From Cytophagales bacterium (GTDB taxonomy: Bacteria > Bacteroidota > Bacteroidia > Cytophagales > 172606-1), in NCBI GenBank assembly GCA_030448185.1, contig JAUJNL010000045.1:1-43050 (forward strand): 43,050 nucleotides of DNA, written 5' to 3'. The notes beneath the pieces were generated by a model. That model made no database searches. It was given only the letters and a program-made list of their open reading frames with translations, and was not told the origin of the DNA. Below, piece after piece: positions 1 to 9,581 of this stretch (position 1 is its first letter; each line of letters opens with the position of its first letter). A program made the position numbers and the translations under genes.

Positions 1-1331
1 CGGTGCTGCCCAACAGGCTTACATTCTTGATCTTAGCCAAACCCTTGGCCTGGTCTTTGCGAAGACCCAAATACCGTCGTGGTATTGGCTTCAGGAGCTC
101 CCAGCGTAATGGCGTAAATCATTTCCCTTTCGCGTTAAAGCGCACATCTTTGGCCGAATATACTACTTTCAGAAACTCCTGGTGGTTCTTGAAATCTCCT
201 TCCGGCTCTTTGGTAGGCCCTTCCCCGTAGGTGTACCAGGGCCTCGTTTCGTAAATGGCCTCGCCGTTTTTACGTAGCCAGTTACCCATCTCCAGCAATA
301 CCTTTTGCTGATCCTGAGATGGTGCCATCTGCTTTCGGGAGACATTCAGCAGCAGTACGCCATTCTTACTATGTCAATCAGTACGTGCAATACGTCTTTG
401 GCCGGTTTGATCTGCAGATCCTGGGTGTAGCACCAGCTGCCTTTGCTGATGGTTTCGTCCGTCATCCAGGCTTTTTCCTCCAGCCGGTTCATCCGTGATT
501 TTTCCAGGTCATTCGCTAAGGTCATGGCAGGTCGTCACTTGCGTACGATCACTACTTCTTTATTCCATTGGCTGGCTTTGTTCAGGTAATACGCCGAAAA
601 CTTTTGCCGGTATTCCTCGGGGATTTGTTCCAGCCAGGAGTCAAACCAGATAATATCGGGCTGGTAGTTTATCAGCTGACTTCTTTCAGCTTGCCGAACC
701 AGATGTTTTCCAGCCATTCGCCTTCCGGTACGTACCCGTAGAGCAGGCGAAGTTTAGGATCGGTCGAGGTAGGGGGGCATGCCCTGGATAAAAGGATAAT
801 AAAGGGTATTAAACTTTTTCATCTGGTTTATCAGCATACCGCTGAAGCTGGCGTTCGTGGTGAAAAGTAGTAATGAGTTTCATGCCTTCTTTACGGATCG
901 CTTGCAGTTCGCCTGCGGCAATATCGCGGTGGGGACCCATGTCATTACGTTCCGGGACTGGTTTGGTGGCCCACATCGAAGCCCGTCATGGTGTTCGGCA
1001 ACCGGACCAGCAAACCGGGCACCCGACCTTTTTGAAAAGGGCAGCCCGGCAGCGTTAAAATGTTCGGCCTTGAACTGGGCAATAAAGTCGTGGTAGCCAA
1101 ACTTACCCGGATGGCCGTATTTCTCCAGGTGGTGTTTTTGTACTGCCTTCGAAATTGCATGTTCCGCGGGTACCACTCGTCCCAGTGGGAAGTAAATACC
1201 CAGTTTGCGTCTTTAAACCACTCCAGTGCGGCGTATCTTGGCCAGTGATTCCCAGGTGGGCTTGTAGGGCTGGGCATGGCTGATTAGAGCGTAAAGAAGG
1301 CAGTAAAAGCTAAATAGAAAATTCTTTTCAT
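1..1331 (-). pseudogene. alpha-L-fucosidase (GH29) pseudogene, runs off left edge
   Basis: GH29 fucosidases release L-fucose from glycans, usually in the periplasm. The minus strand starts with a signal-peptide-like MKRIFYLAFTAFFTL at 1331, then a frameshift brings in a stop. Conserved pieces follow in different frames: AALEWFKDA and EWYPRNMQFRRQYKN (about 1140-1230), HHLEKYGHPGKFGYHDFIAQFKAEHF (split here: GHPGKFGYHDFIAQF, about 1050-1110), PDIIWFDSW with the family's nucleophile Asp (about 640), and GNWLRKNGEAIYETRPW (about 240-300). A C-terminal ITLGAPEANTT piece continues to base 1, so the 3' end lies outside. At least six indels separate the pieces and few residues seem substituted. It lies downstream of the broken dehydrogenase on the same strand, so both were probably one operon. 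The family call is firm; no functional protein can be made as read. Confidence 0.85.
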
Positions 1332-1409
1332 GGGTCGTAAATAACTTTTAAGATATAAATCGGACCATAATTCGGGTAAAGGCTTCTGCTGAGAGGTCAG
1401 AATAAGAAG

Positions 1410-2421
1410 TCAGGTTTTTAGTTTATAGAAAGGAGCTGTGAAACTGATTACACCCGTTTGGGGATGGAGCCAAGGAAGGGAACTCGTCTTTTAAAGCCAG
1501 AATTGCACCCTATGCGTGATATAGTTGGTGGCATTGACTTTGCCCGCTTTCATGGACCGGATTACGTGTTCGAAGTCCTGCCGGGTAGCATGCGGCTGTC
1601 AGCGTCGATTCCCGTTTGTGGAATTCAGGGTGGCTGAAACCACGATATCTCCTTTCTGCAAACCCACCAGCACGTACCGTCCGCCGTGGGGGTATTTGAA
1701 CCCCGTGGCAATGGCCCGGGCCTACCCGTGGCATCAATCACTACTGTTGGGAAGTCGCCATTCGTTATTTCTTTGCAGGTAATTCGGTGGCATCTTCCGT
1801 TGCTGGATTGATGGTATGCGGAATGGCCAATTGTTTCAGCAGAAATTCAGGCGGTCTTCGTTAATATCCATGGCAATGGCGACCTCCGGCAATACGGGCT
1901 AGTTCATGGCATCAAGCCAATGGGGCTGACTCCCATCACCAATACAAACTCACCTTCCCTGCACCCCAGCGCGGCGTACGGCATGAGCGCCGGGTTCTAC
2001 CAGGGCCAGTTCTTCGTAACTCAGCCCCTGGCTGCTGATGAGGATTCCGACGGTACGGAAAGGTACTCGACCATGCCGCCGTCTACGTGTACGCCACAAA
2101 CTTTCATCTGCACGCAGCAATTGGGTTTTCCATTCCGGCAGGCAATGCAGTAACCACAGTTAAAATAAGGAATAAACGTAACGAGGATCGCCGTTGCGGA
2201 AATCAGGTGCATTGGTAACCTCTACCAACTCACCCGGTGCTCATGTCCCAGAATCCGGGGATAACTGAAGTAGGACTGGGTTCCTTCAAATGCGTGCAGA
2301 TTCGGTCCCGCAGATGCCTATCCGCTTGATTTTAATAATCCGCTTTACCATTGGTCGATTGCGGCTCCGGTTGATCCTGGTATTCGAACTTTCCAGGCGT
2401 CGTGCATACGAGTGATTTCAT
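1410..2421 (-). pseudogene. zinc-type alcohol/polyol dehydrogenase pseudogene
   Basis: A medium-chain, zinc-dependent dehydrogenase of the sorbitol/threonine dehydrogenase type, which would oxidise a sugar or polyol with NAD(P). The start at 2421 reads MKSLVCTTPGKFEYQDQPEP. After a frameshift come IGICGT (catalytic zinc ligand Cys), YFSYPRILGHE, then NCGYCIACRNGKPNCC (structural zinc cysteines, about 2110-2160) and VCGVHVDGGMVEYLSVPSE. The nucleotide-binding half is recognisable from VVIDATG-like and VGLQKGDIVVSHPEFHKRE-like pieces around 1600-1740, and NYITHRV lies near 1520. Pieces alternate between all three frames. Between the fucosidase and a divergent LacI gene, a role in fucose or related sugar catabolism is a reasonable inference but is not shown by sequence. 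Confidence 0.8.
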
Positions 2422-2593
2422 ATAATTTTAAGTAGGGAGCTATGCGTACTGAGGAGAAACCGGTAACTGAATTCGACGAAACAGATACCAACGCCGTTTA
2501 GTGCTGCAAAATTTTTCTACCCCCAATCAAATCTACCTTTTGTAAAACCCTCTGTCAATAGCCTAAAAAAGAGCTAATGTTCCGCAATGCTTA

Positions 2594-2609
2594 CCGCAAA
2601 GCTTTGCGG
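2594..2609. promoter_or_regulatory. candidate operator palindrome in the divergent LacI/dehydrogenase region
   Basis: A perfect 16-bp palindrome, CCGCAAAGCTTTGCGG, overlaps a longer imperfect hairpin (TTCCGCAATGC at 2580-2590 against GCTTTGCGGAA at 2601-2611). It sits between the divergent dehydrogenase (start 2421) and LacI (start 2706) pseudogenes, where a LacI-family operator is expected. LacI operators are palindromes, but the AGCT centre here differs from the usual central CG. It could instead be one of the two-hairpin repeats found elsewhere in this window, whose TTCCGCATT stem at 30761 is similar. Apart from this I see nothing in 2422-2705. Confidence 0.35.
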
Positions 2610-2705
2610 AATGAAAAAATGTCGCTTTGGTTCCTTTTTTGTTATCCTTCAAGTCGGTTAAAAATATTGACCTAAGAAGCTATATAGCGCCGTTTCCCGA
2701 AAAAG

Positions 2706-3710
2706 ATGAAAAAAAGGCATACATTTCCCTGAATGATCTGGCTAAAGAGCTGGGGGTATCCGTTTCCACAGTTTCCCGCGGACTTAAAAACCACCCTGAT
2801 ATTAGCCAGGAACTGGCTCCTGCAAAATCCAGGAACTGGGCGCAGCGTAACTATTCGCCTAATCACTACGGCTTTGACTACCCGTACCATCGGCATAATT
2901 GTGCCCGACCTGGTGACACATTTTCCCACTTCTATCATCTCGGGAATGGAGGACGTGGCGCGGGAAAAAAGGTATTACATAGTCGTTACTTCTTCCCGTG
3001 AGTCGTACCTGAAGAGAAGAATGCATCGAAAACCTGCTGCATCTGCGGGTAGAGGGTTTACTGGTCTGCTTATCCCAGGAAACAACTACCTACTCCCATT
3101 ATGATCCCATTCTGCAAAAAGGAGATATTCCGCTGGTTTTCTTCGACCGGGTTTACGCATAGGTGAGTTTTCCTCCGTAGTGGCCGACAACCGGGAGGCG
3201 GCCGTATAAACTGACTATCCACTTTTTTTCAAAGCGGAGCCCGGAGAATAGCCCACATTGCCGGGCCTGCGCATCCTGAACATTACCCGTGAACGCATTG
3301 AAGGGTACTGCCAGAGGCTTGCTGAATGCGGTTTGCCCTTTGAGGAAAAGTTATTGGTACACAGCGACTTAAGTCCTGGTGGAGGCACCCGTAAGGCAAC
3401 CCGTAAGCTGCCAGATGCTATTTTCAGGCTATTTTCGGGGTGAATGATACTGTTGCCGCCATGATGAAGAAAATCAAGGGACGGCGGCCTCCGATTCCCG
3501 AAGACATGGGCCTGATCAGGTTTACCGATGAGTTTCATGCTACGGTAGTTGAGCCTACGCTTACGTCCGTAACGCACCCCACGGTGCAGATGGGCCGGGA
3601 AGCAGCCAAGCTATTACGGAGCAGATTATCGCCGGAAAAAAATACCTCCTCAGCAACTAGTGATGCAAACGGAGTTGGTTATCTGATTCGTCCCCGAAAA
3701 GCAGGAAGTA
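2706..3710 (+). pseudogene. LacI/GalR-family transcriptional regulator pseudogene
   Basis: LacI-family repressors bind palindromic operators and respond to a sugar ligand. The N-terminal helix-turn-helix reads SLNDLAKELGVSVSTVSRG, followed by KNHPDISQEL (about 2730-2815). The sugar-binding half survives in pieces: TRTIGIIVPDLVTHFPTSII (about 2885-2945), REKRYYIVVTSSRESYL, LNITRERIEGY, GLPFEEKLLVH, NDTVAAMMKKIKGRR, LIRFTDEFHATVVEPTLTSV and MGREAAKLL (to about 3620). The chosen ATG at 2706 is followed by seven A where eight would keep the frame (MKKKAYISLN). At least six further frameshifts follow. It is divergent from the dehydrogenase, the usual place for a local regulator, so the regulator and its presumed targets have decayed together. 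Confidence 0.85.
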
Positions 3711-3913
3711 AAGCGGCCGGAGTTGGGGTTAGGCGGGTACTTCCCTTTTCTAATGTAAACTTCCTTCTCTTGTCTTTGGGTAAACTTTCCTTTGATTACT
3801 GAGGCAATCAAATCACTAATCATCAGCTTTGTTTTCTTTTCCTGATTTTTTTCCGCAAACCTATTCCAATATTTGATTAGGTTATAATCCCAAATCCTTC
3901 GGCTTTTCTCTCG

Positions 3914-4120
3914 CTAGAAAGGGAAAAGAAAACCGGCTAGAAGTAATTTCAGTAAAAAAACAGCCACCATTAAGAAGGCAAAAACTATTATGGGATTGCT
4001 ACCAGTTGGTTCAGGATAAAAATACCTATCGAATTGAAAGGTGGATAAATCCACTTCAAACCGCTTGCTAAACTTTTCCATTATTTCGGCACTCTCATCT
4101 CCAGTAATGCTTAAATCCAC
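3914..4120 (-). pseudogene. DUF1493-like fragment with C-terminal membrane segment
   Basis: A 68-residue reading frame from a GTG at 4120. Its opening MDLSITGDESAEIMEKFSKR followed by FEVDLSTF resembles the middle of DUF1493 proteins, which have an acyl-carrier-protein-like fold; there the pattern is roughly DLGITGDDAxEFxExFxxxF. The usual 30-40 residues before this motif are missing, because the frame upstream meets a TGA within ten codons. Residues 43-68 are strongly hydrophobic and would span a membrane. It is either an N-terminally truncated gene or a pseudogene. The family assignment rests on one motif and is tentative. The adjoining stretch 3711-3913 shows nothing else. Confidence 0.4.
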
Positions 4121-4203
4121 GCTACCCGAAGATTTTCATAACTTTTTAGATAGAGCATTTTAAGTAAGGCCAAGTGGACAAGGAGTCAACTAGGGCATGC
4201 CAG

Positions 4204-4466
4204 AGAAGATGTTCACTTTTTTTTTCGTTCTAACATAGTTCTAAGCAAGTCTACTCCTTTCGGAACAAACTTTAGCGCGATAGCCGTGGTTCTTTCGAGG
4301 AATAGGGGCAATGTGTTTTTCATGGTACAAGCCTGCATGGACACAAAATGCATAAGCAATACTGACGAAATAGACTAGTTTTTTGAGTTTATAGGCCTGT
4401 TTCAAATGGGTCTCTTCCAGGTGAAAACCTTGTGATTTAAAATCCTGGAACATCACTTCAATACTC
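4204..4466 (-). mobile_element. IS4-family transposase C-terminal remnant
   Basis: The minus strand reads RWSIEVMFQDFK, matching the IS4 signature around the catalytic Glu (R-3-E-6-K). Then come GFHLEETHLKQAYKLKKLVY, YAFCVHAGLYHE and IPRKNHGYRAK, typical of the C-terminal third of IS4 transposases. After RAK the frame shifts to FVPKGVDLLRTMLERKKK and stops. Only the 3' part of the element is present and no inverted repeat or other end could be found. Its left edge joins a broken nuclease gene at about 4463-4466, so it looks like a leftover from an insertion followed by deletion. Confidence 0.7.
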
Positions 4467-4719
4467 CACCGTAGTATTCCTGCATGCGGTAAATCATCCC
4501 TTCTTCGTCCTGCGTCTGAAACTCAATGTGCAGAATGAACTCTTCCTCTGTGTCAGTTTTCACAATCCGGATAAAATCGGGTTCTTTCTCAATGGTGGTT
4601 TGCAGTTTGTCTTTCAGTTCCCGGCTGTCTTTGATCTTGATACCTAAGTATTTCTCAGTCAACGGCAACAGTAGGGAAGCAATATTCTCTTTAAGTATTT
4701 TGTCGTAATCGTGAGCCAA
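4463..4719 (-). pseudogene. N-terminal fragment of Rpn/PD-(D/E)XK nuclease-family transposase
   Basis: The frame from ATG 4719 reads MAHDYDKILKENIASLLLPL, then EKYLGIKIKDSRELKDKLQT, then EPDFIRIVKTDTEEEFILHI and EFQTQDEEGMIYRMQEYY. This matches the N-terminal nuclease core of the Rpn / transposase_31 type (the E-F-Q pattern in the PD-(D/E)XK fold). Full members are about 200-300 residues; here the homology stops after EYY, where the IS4 remnant begins and supplies the final five codons. Rpn proteins are DNA nucleases that promote RecA-independent recombination in E. coli. This copy is truncated and presumed dead. Confidence 0.6.
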
Positions 4720-5013
4720 TGTATTTACTGTTTGTAGTGTGGAATTTACAACTTTTCTTCCTCTCTTTTCTGCTTTCGCCTAATATGAAAATACCCGCAA
4801 CAAAGTAGCTTTTCATCATCTTCATTAGGCAAGAAGTACTCCTCCGCCCCAAACCAAACGTGTTGCGTACACAAACAACTCCAAGTGAAAGCACAACAGA
4901 GAATACCTACCCATTTTAATTTAAAAATAAATCATTCGACTTGGCAAAGGATTAATAGACATTCTTAACCGGCAGCGGCCCGACGCTTTCCTGAGGTTTT
5001 AATCAGAACCTCC
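4720..5013. other. gene-free stretch upstream of murF-alr
   Basis: No convincing coding frame is present. A 67-codon minus-strand frame (4691-4894) has no family resemblance and an odd composition, so I do not call it. The only functional signal is the murF-alr promoter at its right end. Confidence 0.4.
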
Positions 5014-5021
5014 TACCTTTG
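5014..5021 (+). promoter_or_regulatory. Bacteroidota -7 promoter element directly before murF-alr
   Basis: TACCTTTG fits the Bacteroidota -7 consensus TAnnTTTG. A T-rich block (TTTT at 4997-5000) lies about where the weaker -33 element belongs. Only four bases (CCCC) separate the box from the ATG at 5026, so transcription would start at or within a few bases of the start codon. A leaderless or near-leaderless mRNA is predicted. Confidence 0.6.
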
Positions 5022-5025
5022 CCCC

Positions 5026-7491
5026 ATGCTCCGATTCAGTCAATTGCCAGCTATTACGGACGGAAAAATTCTTATGCAGTCCGGCGACCCAGTTTTCGAA
5101 CACTTGCTAATTGATAGCCGTAAGCTGACTACTCCTGAAACTTCCTTGTTCTTTGCCATTCCGGGAGACCGGCACGACGGGCACCGGTTTATGACTGAAT
5201 TGTACGGCAAAGGGGTACGTCAGTTCGTAGTCCAGACTCCCTTTCCCAATATGATTACCCAATTGCCCGGAGCAAGTATCATTCTGGTAAATAGCAGCGT
5301 AGCCGCCTTGCAGGCAATAGCCGCTCACCACCGGAAACAATTTACTTTCCCAATTATCGGGATTACGGGGAGCAACGGAAAAACGATTGTGAAGGAATGG
5401 CTGGCTGCGCTGCTGGAAAAGGATTTTCGGGTCGTAAAAAGCCCCAAAAGCTATAATTCGCAGGTAGGCGTGCCGCTTTCCGTATGGGAAATGAACGAAG
5501 CACATACGCTGGGTGTTTTTGAAGCCGGCATTTCCCGGCCCGGTGAGATGGAACGCCTGGAAAAGATAATCCAGCCTTCAGTGGGCATTTTTACCAATAT
5601 AGGCCCGGCCCACGATGAAGGTTTCGCGAACCGGGAGCAAAAAATCCAGGAAAAGGCCGCTCTGTTTCGCCACTGCGGGCAGGTGATTTACTGCCGCGAC
5701 CACCAGGGTATTGGTGACATATTAACAAAGGAGCTTCCTCCAACTGTACAGCTTTGTGGTTGGTCGTGGCGCCAACCCGGGTCGTTTACTCCCCTTTCGG
5801 TAAAAAAAGAGAACCGGCAGACCTGCCTGCAGTTTCACCTCTCCGGACAGCCTGTCAGCCTGACCCTGCCCTTCACGGATGATGCCTCCCTGGAAAATGC
5901 TATGCACTGCTTGGTTACGGCCTTACTACTGGGTGTTAATCCTGCCGAATTGCAAGCCAGAATAGCCTTGCTGCAGCCGGTATCGATGCGCCTGGAGTTG
6001 AAGGAAGGCATCCGTAATTGCTACCTGGTGGATGATACCTATAATAATGATCTGGCTGGATTGTCGATAGCATTAGATTTTCTGAACGGGCAGGGCATCC
6101 AGAAAAAGAAGACCCTTATTCTTTCGGATGTGCTGGAATCAGGCGTAGGTGAAAAAGAATTATACAGCCGCATTGCGCGGCTGGTGCGGAGCAAAGGCAT
6201 TGGGCGCGTAGTGGGGGTAGGCGAAGTAATGGTCCGGAACAGGCATTTTTTTGGTGAAATCGGGAGTGAAACCCAATTTTTCGATACCACTGAAGCATTG
6301 CTGAATCGGTTACCCGCCTTTGATAATGAGCTGATTCTGGTGAAGGGAGCCCGTCCGTTCCGTTTTGAACGAATTATTAAACGGCTCCAGCGCAAAACCC
6401 ACGGGACGGTACTGGAAATTAACCTGGAATCGTTGGCCAGTAACCTCAATTACTTCCGCAGCAAACTACAGCCGGGTACTAAAGTAATGGCCATGGTAAA
6501 AGCGTTTGCCTATGGCAGTGGAACGGAAATTGCCAACTTGCTGCAATTTCAGCGGGTCGATTACCTGGCGGTTGCCTACGCCGATGAAGGCGCTGCCCTC
6601 CGGGAGAAGGGCATTATCCTGCCGATTATGGTCATGAATCCCGCTCCGGAAACGTTTGATCAGCTATTGCAATCGGAATTGGAGCCCGAAATGTACAGCT
6701 TCCGGATTCTTCAATCGTTCCGTGACTACCTGCAACGGACTGAGCAGACCGCCGCGATCCACTTGAAACTGGAAACGGGCATGAACCGGCTGGGTTTTGC
6801 CGAAGCCGAACTGCCCGCACTGACCCAATTACTCAAAGATAGCCCTTATATAAAAGTAGCCTCTCTATTCAGTCATCTGGCTGCCTCCGATGAGTTGCAG
6901 TGGAAAGACTTCACCTTGGAGCAGATTCACCGCTTTGAAGGGATGAGTCAGACCCTGGTGGAGGCATTGGGGTACCGTCCCATCCGTCATATTCTCAATT
7001 CGGCAGGTATTACCCATTTTACCCCCTATCAGTTTGACATGGTCCGGTTGGGAATCGGATTGTACGGCGTCGGAGTTAATCCGGCCGAACAAGCTAATCT
7101 GGCTACGGTGGGAACCTTAAAAACAACGATTTCCCAGATCAAGCAGATTCCGGCGGGGAACAGTGTGGGCTATGGCCGCCGGGGTAAGGCCAGTCAGGAC
7201 ACTACCATTGGCACCATAGCCATTGGCTACGCCGACGGATTTGACCGCCGTTTCAGCAACGGCAACGGCCAGGTCTGGGTAAATGGAAGTTTAGCGCCGG
7301 TTATTGGCAATGTGTGTATGGATATGACCATGATTGATATTACGGGTATCTCGGCCCATGAAGGCGACGAAGTAATTATTTTCGGTCCGCAACTGCCCCT
7401 AAGCGAACTGGCTTCCCGGGCCGGCACTATTCCTTACGAAATCATCACCGGCATCAGTGAACGGGTAAAACGGGTATTTTATAGTTCGTAA
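5026..7491 (+). CDS. murF-alr: bifunctional UDP-MurNAc-tripeptide:D-Ala-D-Ala ligase / alanine racemase
   Basis: An 821-residue fusion characteristic of Bacteroidota. The MurF half (about 1-455) adds D-Ala-D-Ala to the peptidoglycan precursor UDP-MurNAc-tripeptide using ATP. Its P-loop is GITGSNGKT at residues 112-120. The Alr half (about 458-821) makes D-alanine from L-alanine with pyridoxal phosphate. The PLP lysine is K492 in MVKAFAYGSG, and the second catalytic base is probably Y716 in VGYGRRGK. Late motifs IGYADGFDRRFSNG and GNVCMDMTMIDI are also present. The fusion joins production of D-Ala to use of D-Ala-D-Ala in one cytoplasmic protein. The frame is uninterrupted over 2.5 kb although both flanks are full of broken genes. 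The ATG lies four bases after a strong -7 box. Confidence 0.97.
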   Translation: MLRFSQLPAITDGKILMQSGDPVFEHLLIDSRKLTTPETSLFFAIPGDRHDGHRFMTELYGKGVRQFVVQTPFPNMITQLPGASIILVNSSVAALQAIAAHHRKQFTFPIIGITGSNGKTIVKEWLAALLEKDFRVVKSPKSYNSQVGVPLSVWEMNEAHTLGVFEAGISRPGEMERLEKIIQPSVGIFTNIGPAHDEGFANREQKIQEKAALFRHCGQVIYCRDHQGIGDILTKELPPTVQLCGWSWRQPGSFTPLSVKKENRQTCLQFHLSGQPVSLTLPFTDDASLENAMHCLVTALLLGVNPAELQARIALLQPVSMRLELKEGIRNCYLVDDTYNNDLAGLSIALDFLNGQGIQKKKTLILSDVLESGVGEKELYSRIARLVRSKGIGRVVGVGEVMVRNRHFFGEIGSETQFFDTTEALLNRLPAFDNELILVKGARPFRFERIIKRLQRKTHGTVLEINLESLASNLNYFRSKLQPGTKVMAMVKAFAYGSGTEIANLLQFQRVDYLAVAYADEGAALREKGIILPIMVMNPAPETFDQLLQSELEPEMYSFRILQSFRDYLQRTEQTAAIHLKLETGMNRLGFAEAELPALTQLLKDSPYIKVASLFSHLAASDELQWKDFTLEQIHRFEGMSQTLVEALGYRPIRHILNSAGITHFTPYQFDMVRLGIGLYGVGVNPAEQANLATVGTLKTTISQIKQIPAGNSVGYGRRGKASQDTTIGTIAIGYADGFDRRFSNGNGQVWVNGSLAPVIGNVCMDMTMIDITGISAHEGDEVIIFGPQLPLSELASRAGTIPYEIITGISERVKRVFYSS

Positions 7492-7559
7492 CCTTAGAGC
7501 AGAGACGTTAGATGTTAGTAGTAAGACGTTGATTAAGGACTGTTCCAAAAAGAAATTCA

Positions 7560-8796
7560 GGTTCTTTGACAATTTTTGTGGAAAAGGGAAAGATGGAGAT
7601 AAACCAGTTTTACGAGCAGTTGCTATCACTACCGGAGATACAGATAGAAAAGGTAAACGTGACAGAAAAGCGGATAGAGATTCATTGCCAAAGCAGTCAA
7701 GGCAATAGTCAATGTCCTCAATGCCTGAAATACAACACTCAGGTGAACCAGTACTACCGCCGTCAGATACGCGATCTGGACATTTCAGGCAGACAGGTAT
7801 GGTTGGAGTTGAAAGAACGCCAGTTTATTTGCCCTAGCTGTAATCGCTTTTACCTGGAAAGATTCTCCTGGGTGCAACCAGGTAAAAGTTACACTAACAG
7901 GCAAGCTAAGTGGATATTCGAACTCTGCGCCAAACAGCCCTTCACGCAAGGAGCGGCCCTGGTGGATTTGAGTCACAAAACAGTGGAGAGGCTCTATTTT
8001 GAGCAGGCTCGTCAGGAAGTAGATTTACCAGCCCGCTACGCTCAGGTAAGCGACTGGGAATTGATGAGATTGCTCATCGGAAAGGCAAGCATTCCTACTG
8101 CTGTGTGCTCACTGACTTAGAGAGGCATTCAGCTAGACCTGCTTGAAGACCGTAAGAAAGACCCCTTGCTGGCTCATTTCAAGCAGTTAGGCCAAAAGTT
8201 TTGTGACCAGATTCAGGAAGTGAGTTGTGATATGTGGGCGCCTTACATTCTAGTGGTTCAAGCTTGTTTTCCTAAAGCCCACATTGTCATTGATCGCTTT
8301 CATGTGGTCAAAGCCCTTAATGAGTGTTTGGATAACTGCCGAAAAGACCTCAGAAAACTCCATCCCCAAGAGGCCGTATTCAAAGACCTTAAGTGGATAC
8401 TTTTCAAACGCCAGCATCAGCTTTCTGATGCCCAAAACCAACTCCTGCAAAACGCTCTTGCCCATTCGAGTGTCCTGGAAGAAATGGTCAGCTTACCTAA
8501 CCAGTTTCACTCCATTATGGACCTGGCCAAGGGCAGTCAATGGACCACTGAGCAACTCGATTACTGGTTGGAGGACGCCCAGCTACTTGCCATTACCCAT
8601 CTTGAACCCTTTGTAAAGACGCTTCACAACTGGAAAGTACATTGCCAACTTTACCCAAAACCTAACTACCAATGCCGTTACTCAGCCGCTGATTCGATAC
8701 GTCAAACGGATTTCTTTTGGTATACCCAACTTTGAGCATTTACGCTGGCGTGTGCTTGCTAACTCTTTGTTAATCCACAAAAATTGTCAAAGAACC
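7560..8796 (+). mobile_element. ISL3-family insertion sequence, inactive
   Basis: A 1,237-bp element bounded by perfect 23-bp terminal inverted repeats: 7560-7582, beginning GGTTCTTTGACAATTTTT, and its complement at 8774-8796. It carries one transposase gene that fills it completely. ISL3 elements normally make 8-bp target duplications, but the flanks here (GAAATTCA on the left, ATATTTTT on the right) do not match. One flank has therefore been rearranged, or the copy arose by recombination. The 7492-7559 flank shows nothing else. Confidence 0.88.
7593..8796 (+). pseudogene. ISL3-family transposase, frameshifted
   Basis: The chosen start MEINQFYEQLLSLPEIQIEK lies just inside the left terminal repeat. 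A CPQC...CPSC zinc finger (about residues 42-92) and a helix-turn-helix region (about 105-150) are typical of ISL3 transposases. The DDE region follows as VSCDMWAPYILVVQACFPKA (first Asp in DMW) and IVIDRFHVVKALNE. There are frame changes near 8045 and 8120 and a third near 8640, after which RISFGIPNFEHLRWRVLANS continues in another frame through the right terminal repeat. Three indels make the enzyme non-functional as read. Confidence 0.85.
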
Positions 8797-8896
8797 ATAT
8801 TTTTTACTTTTATCCAAAATCAGACGACTGTATCAACTCTTTGTCTGGTATCTTGCTATTAAAGTCTACTGTCTCCATACTCAAATCAAAAAAGAT

Positions 8897-9476
8897 ATGC
8901 CAAAGATCGAGTATCCGGTGCTTTCCCCGAACAATACCTGGAAATGGAAGAACGCGCCTACTTTAAGAGTGAATACCGGAACGGTGAAGTGGTTGCCATG
9001 GCCGGAGCCAGCGATAATCACAATATGATTATTAGCAACTTGGTAGCAGTGTTAAATTTTTGCCTGGAGGATACTCCTTGCCGGGTATACCCCAGCGACC
9101 GGCTTGTACACATCCCCCGGGATACAATTTATTCACGTATCCGGATGTGATGATTGTCTGTGAGGAGCCGCGGCTGTTTCAATATCGCGGCAAATTGACG
9201 GCTATCCTCAATCCGTCAGTAATTATTGAAGTACTTTCTGAATCTACAAAAGACTACGACCGTACGACCAAAGCCGACTGTTACCGGAGCATCCCCGGTC
9301 TGCAACAGTACGTAACTGTTTCCCAGGATGAAGTAGCCATAGAATCTTTCAGCCGCATCAATACTGACCAGTGGGTGCTTTCTGAATTCCGGCAACTTGA
9401 TCAAACCATTGCTATTGGTGACTGTGAATTACTTATTAACCGGATATACCGGAAACTGATCGATTTTCCGGGTTAG
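8897..9476 (+). pseudogene. Uma2-family endonuclease-like gene, frameshifted
   Basis: Uma2 proteins have a PD-(D/E)XK nuclease fold and no settled role; they are often present in many copies. The start at 8897 reads MPKIEYPVLSP; one C missing in a C-run near 8925 moves the frame to EQYLEMEERAYFKSEYRNGE, then VVAMAGASDNHNMIISNL. A second shift near 9125 leads to FTYPDVMIVCEE (the catalytic PD), ILNPSVIIEVLSEST (the E-x-L motif) and DKRTKxxxYxxIPxLxxY-like DYDRTTKADCYRSIPGLQQY. With both shifts repaired the length (about 193) is normal. It follows the ISL3 element by about 100 bases. Confidence 0.8.
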
Positions 9477-9581
9477 CTACCTAATCATTTTCTCCTTTTC
9501 CATCAGTCCCGTGTTAATCTCATTGGTTGAATAATGCTTTTCGCGTAATTTGCGGTTGTTTAAAATAATTCTAAATAAGCA

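Noticed and set aside
4691..4894. A 67-codon minus-strand frame
   Set aside because: It lacks family resemblance, overlaps the start of the nuclease fragment and has a non-coding composition.
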